Under the pieces are notes generated by a model, which saw only the letters and a list, made by a program, of their open reading frames with translations, was not told the DNA's origin and ran no database searches. Shown here piece by piece: positions 63,981 through 64,000 of a DNA stretch of 64,000 nt. Each line of letters opens with the position of its first letter. The stretch's first letter is position 1. The translations under genes and the position numbers were made by a program. Source of the stretch: Parerythrobacter_A sp963761775 (lineage in GTDB: Bacteria; Pseudomonadota; Alphaproteobacteria; Sphingomonadales; Sphingomonadaceae); the NCBI GenBank assembly GCA_963761775.1, contig CAVXIF010000011.1, positions 992,001 through 1,056,000 on the forward strand, in the 5' to 3' direction.

Positions 63981-64000
63981 GAATAGCGGGGAGGAGGACT

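Overview
The window is a dense, GC-rich (low-to-mid 60s % GC by eye) stretch of bacterial chromosome from an alphaproteobacterium, most likely a sphingomonad of the Erythrobacteraceae type. The support is gene order: lapA-pyrF-trpF-trpB-trpA-accD-folC, rpsF-rpsR-rplI, ffh-rpsP-rimM-(...)-trmD-rplS, aroA-(small membrane protein)-cmk-rpsA, and an F0-only ATP synthase operon (atpI-atpB-atpE-atpF'-atpF) with the paired b/b' subunits. Long low-complexity tails on ribosomal proteins and dispersed repeats of the kind that read CCTGAGCCTGTCGAAGG and GTCATTGCGAGGAGC also fit. The family-level placement is inference. No phage, insertion sequence, rRNA operon or CRISPR array was seen. Genes are packed tightly, with many 4-bp ATGA overlaps and convergent genes whose stop codons abut or overlap.

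Layout. 1-4.5 kb: the fabD end, then the divergent ldcA / Mur-ligase pair of murein recycling and a ribosomal L16 hydroxylase (roxA). 4.5-6.4 kb: rluE, an AT-richer orphan lipoprotein and a DUF808 membrane protein. 6.8-9.7 kb: rpsF-rpsR-rplI, a strong terminator, then AMP nucleosidase. 9.7-13.5 kb (minus): an SDR-rimB-rimK-HWE hybrid kinase operon. 13.6-21.2 kb: an M2 peptidase, hydrolases, asd, and an S9 peptidase. 21.3-26.9 kb (minus): the ffh-rpsP-rimM-trmD-rplS ribosome/SRP operon, which carries a nitrilase and a VapBC toxin-antitoxin pair just before trmD. 27-32 kb: tRNA-Ala(GGC), a FYDLN-type protein, aroA, cmk, rpsA. 32-36.6 kb: gloB, a quinone oxidoreductase and F0 ATP synthase. 36.7-44.2 kb: ydbL-ynbE-ydbH (envelope lipid bridge), radC, and a large transglutaminase/TPR protein. 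44.3-52.7 kb: purB, lapA-like, pyrF, trpFBA, accD, folC. 52.7-64 kb: an ampG permease, a Rieske oxygenase, a DUF2383 protein, rluB, rsmD, a GFA protein, a UvrD helicase, MipA/OmpV and a DEAD-box helicase.

How they fit. Much of the window serves ribosome assembly and modification (S6, S18, L9, S16, L19, S1, RimM, TrmD, RluE, RluB, RsmD, RimK/RimB, RoxA, Ffh). A second theme is murein recycling (LdcA, Mur ligase, AmpG). A third is core biosynthesis of tryptophan, pyrimidines, purines, folate, fatty acids and the aspartate family.

A striking property of this copy of the sequence is that at least ten otherwise ordinary genes are broken by single-base indels, mostly insertions and often in short homopolymers; trpF alone has four. 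This pattern is better explained by uncorrected read or assembly errors than by gene decay, and broken genes below are described as full-length genes frameshifted as sequenced. The best candidates for real novelty are the VapBC module translationally coupled to trmD, a palindromic repeat carried in frame inside trmD, the kinase-coupled rimB-rimK operon, and a 34-bp perfect inverted repeat between accD and folC.
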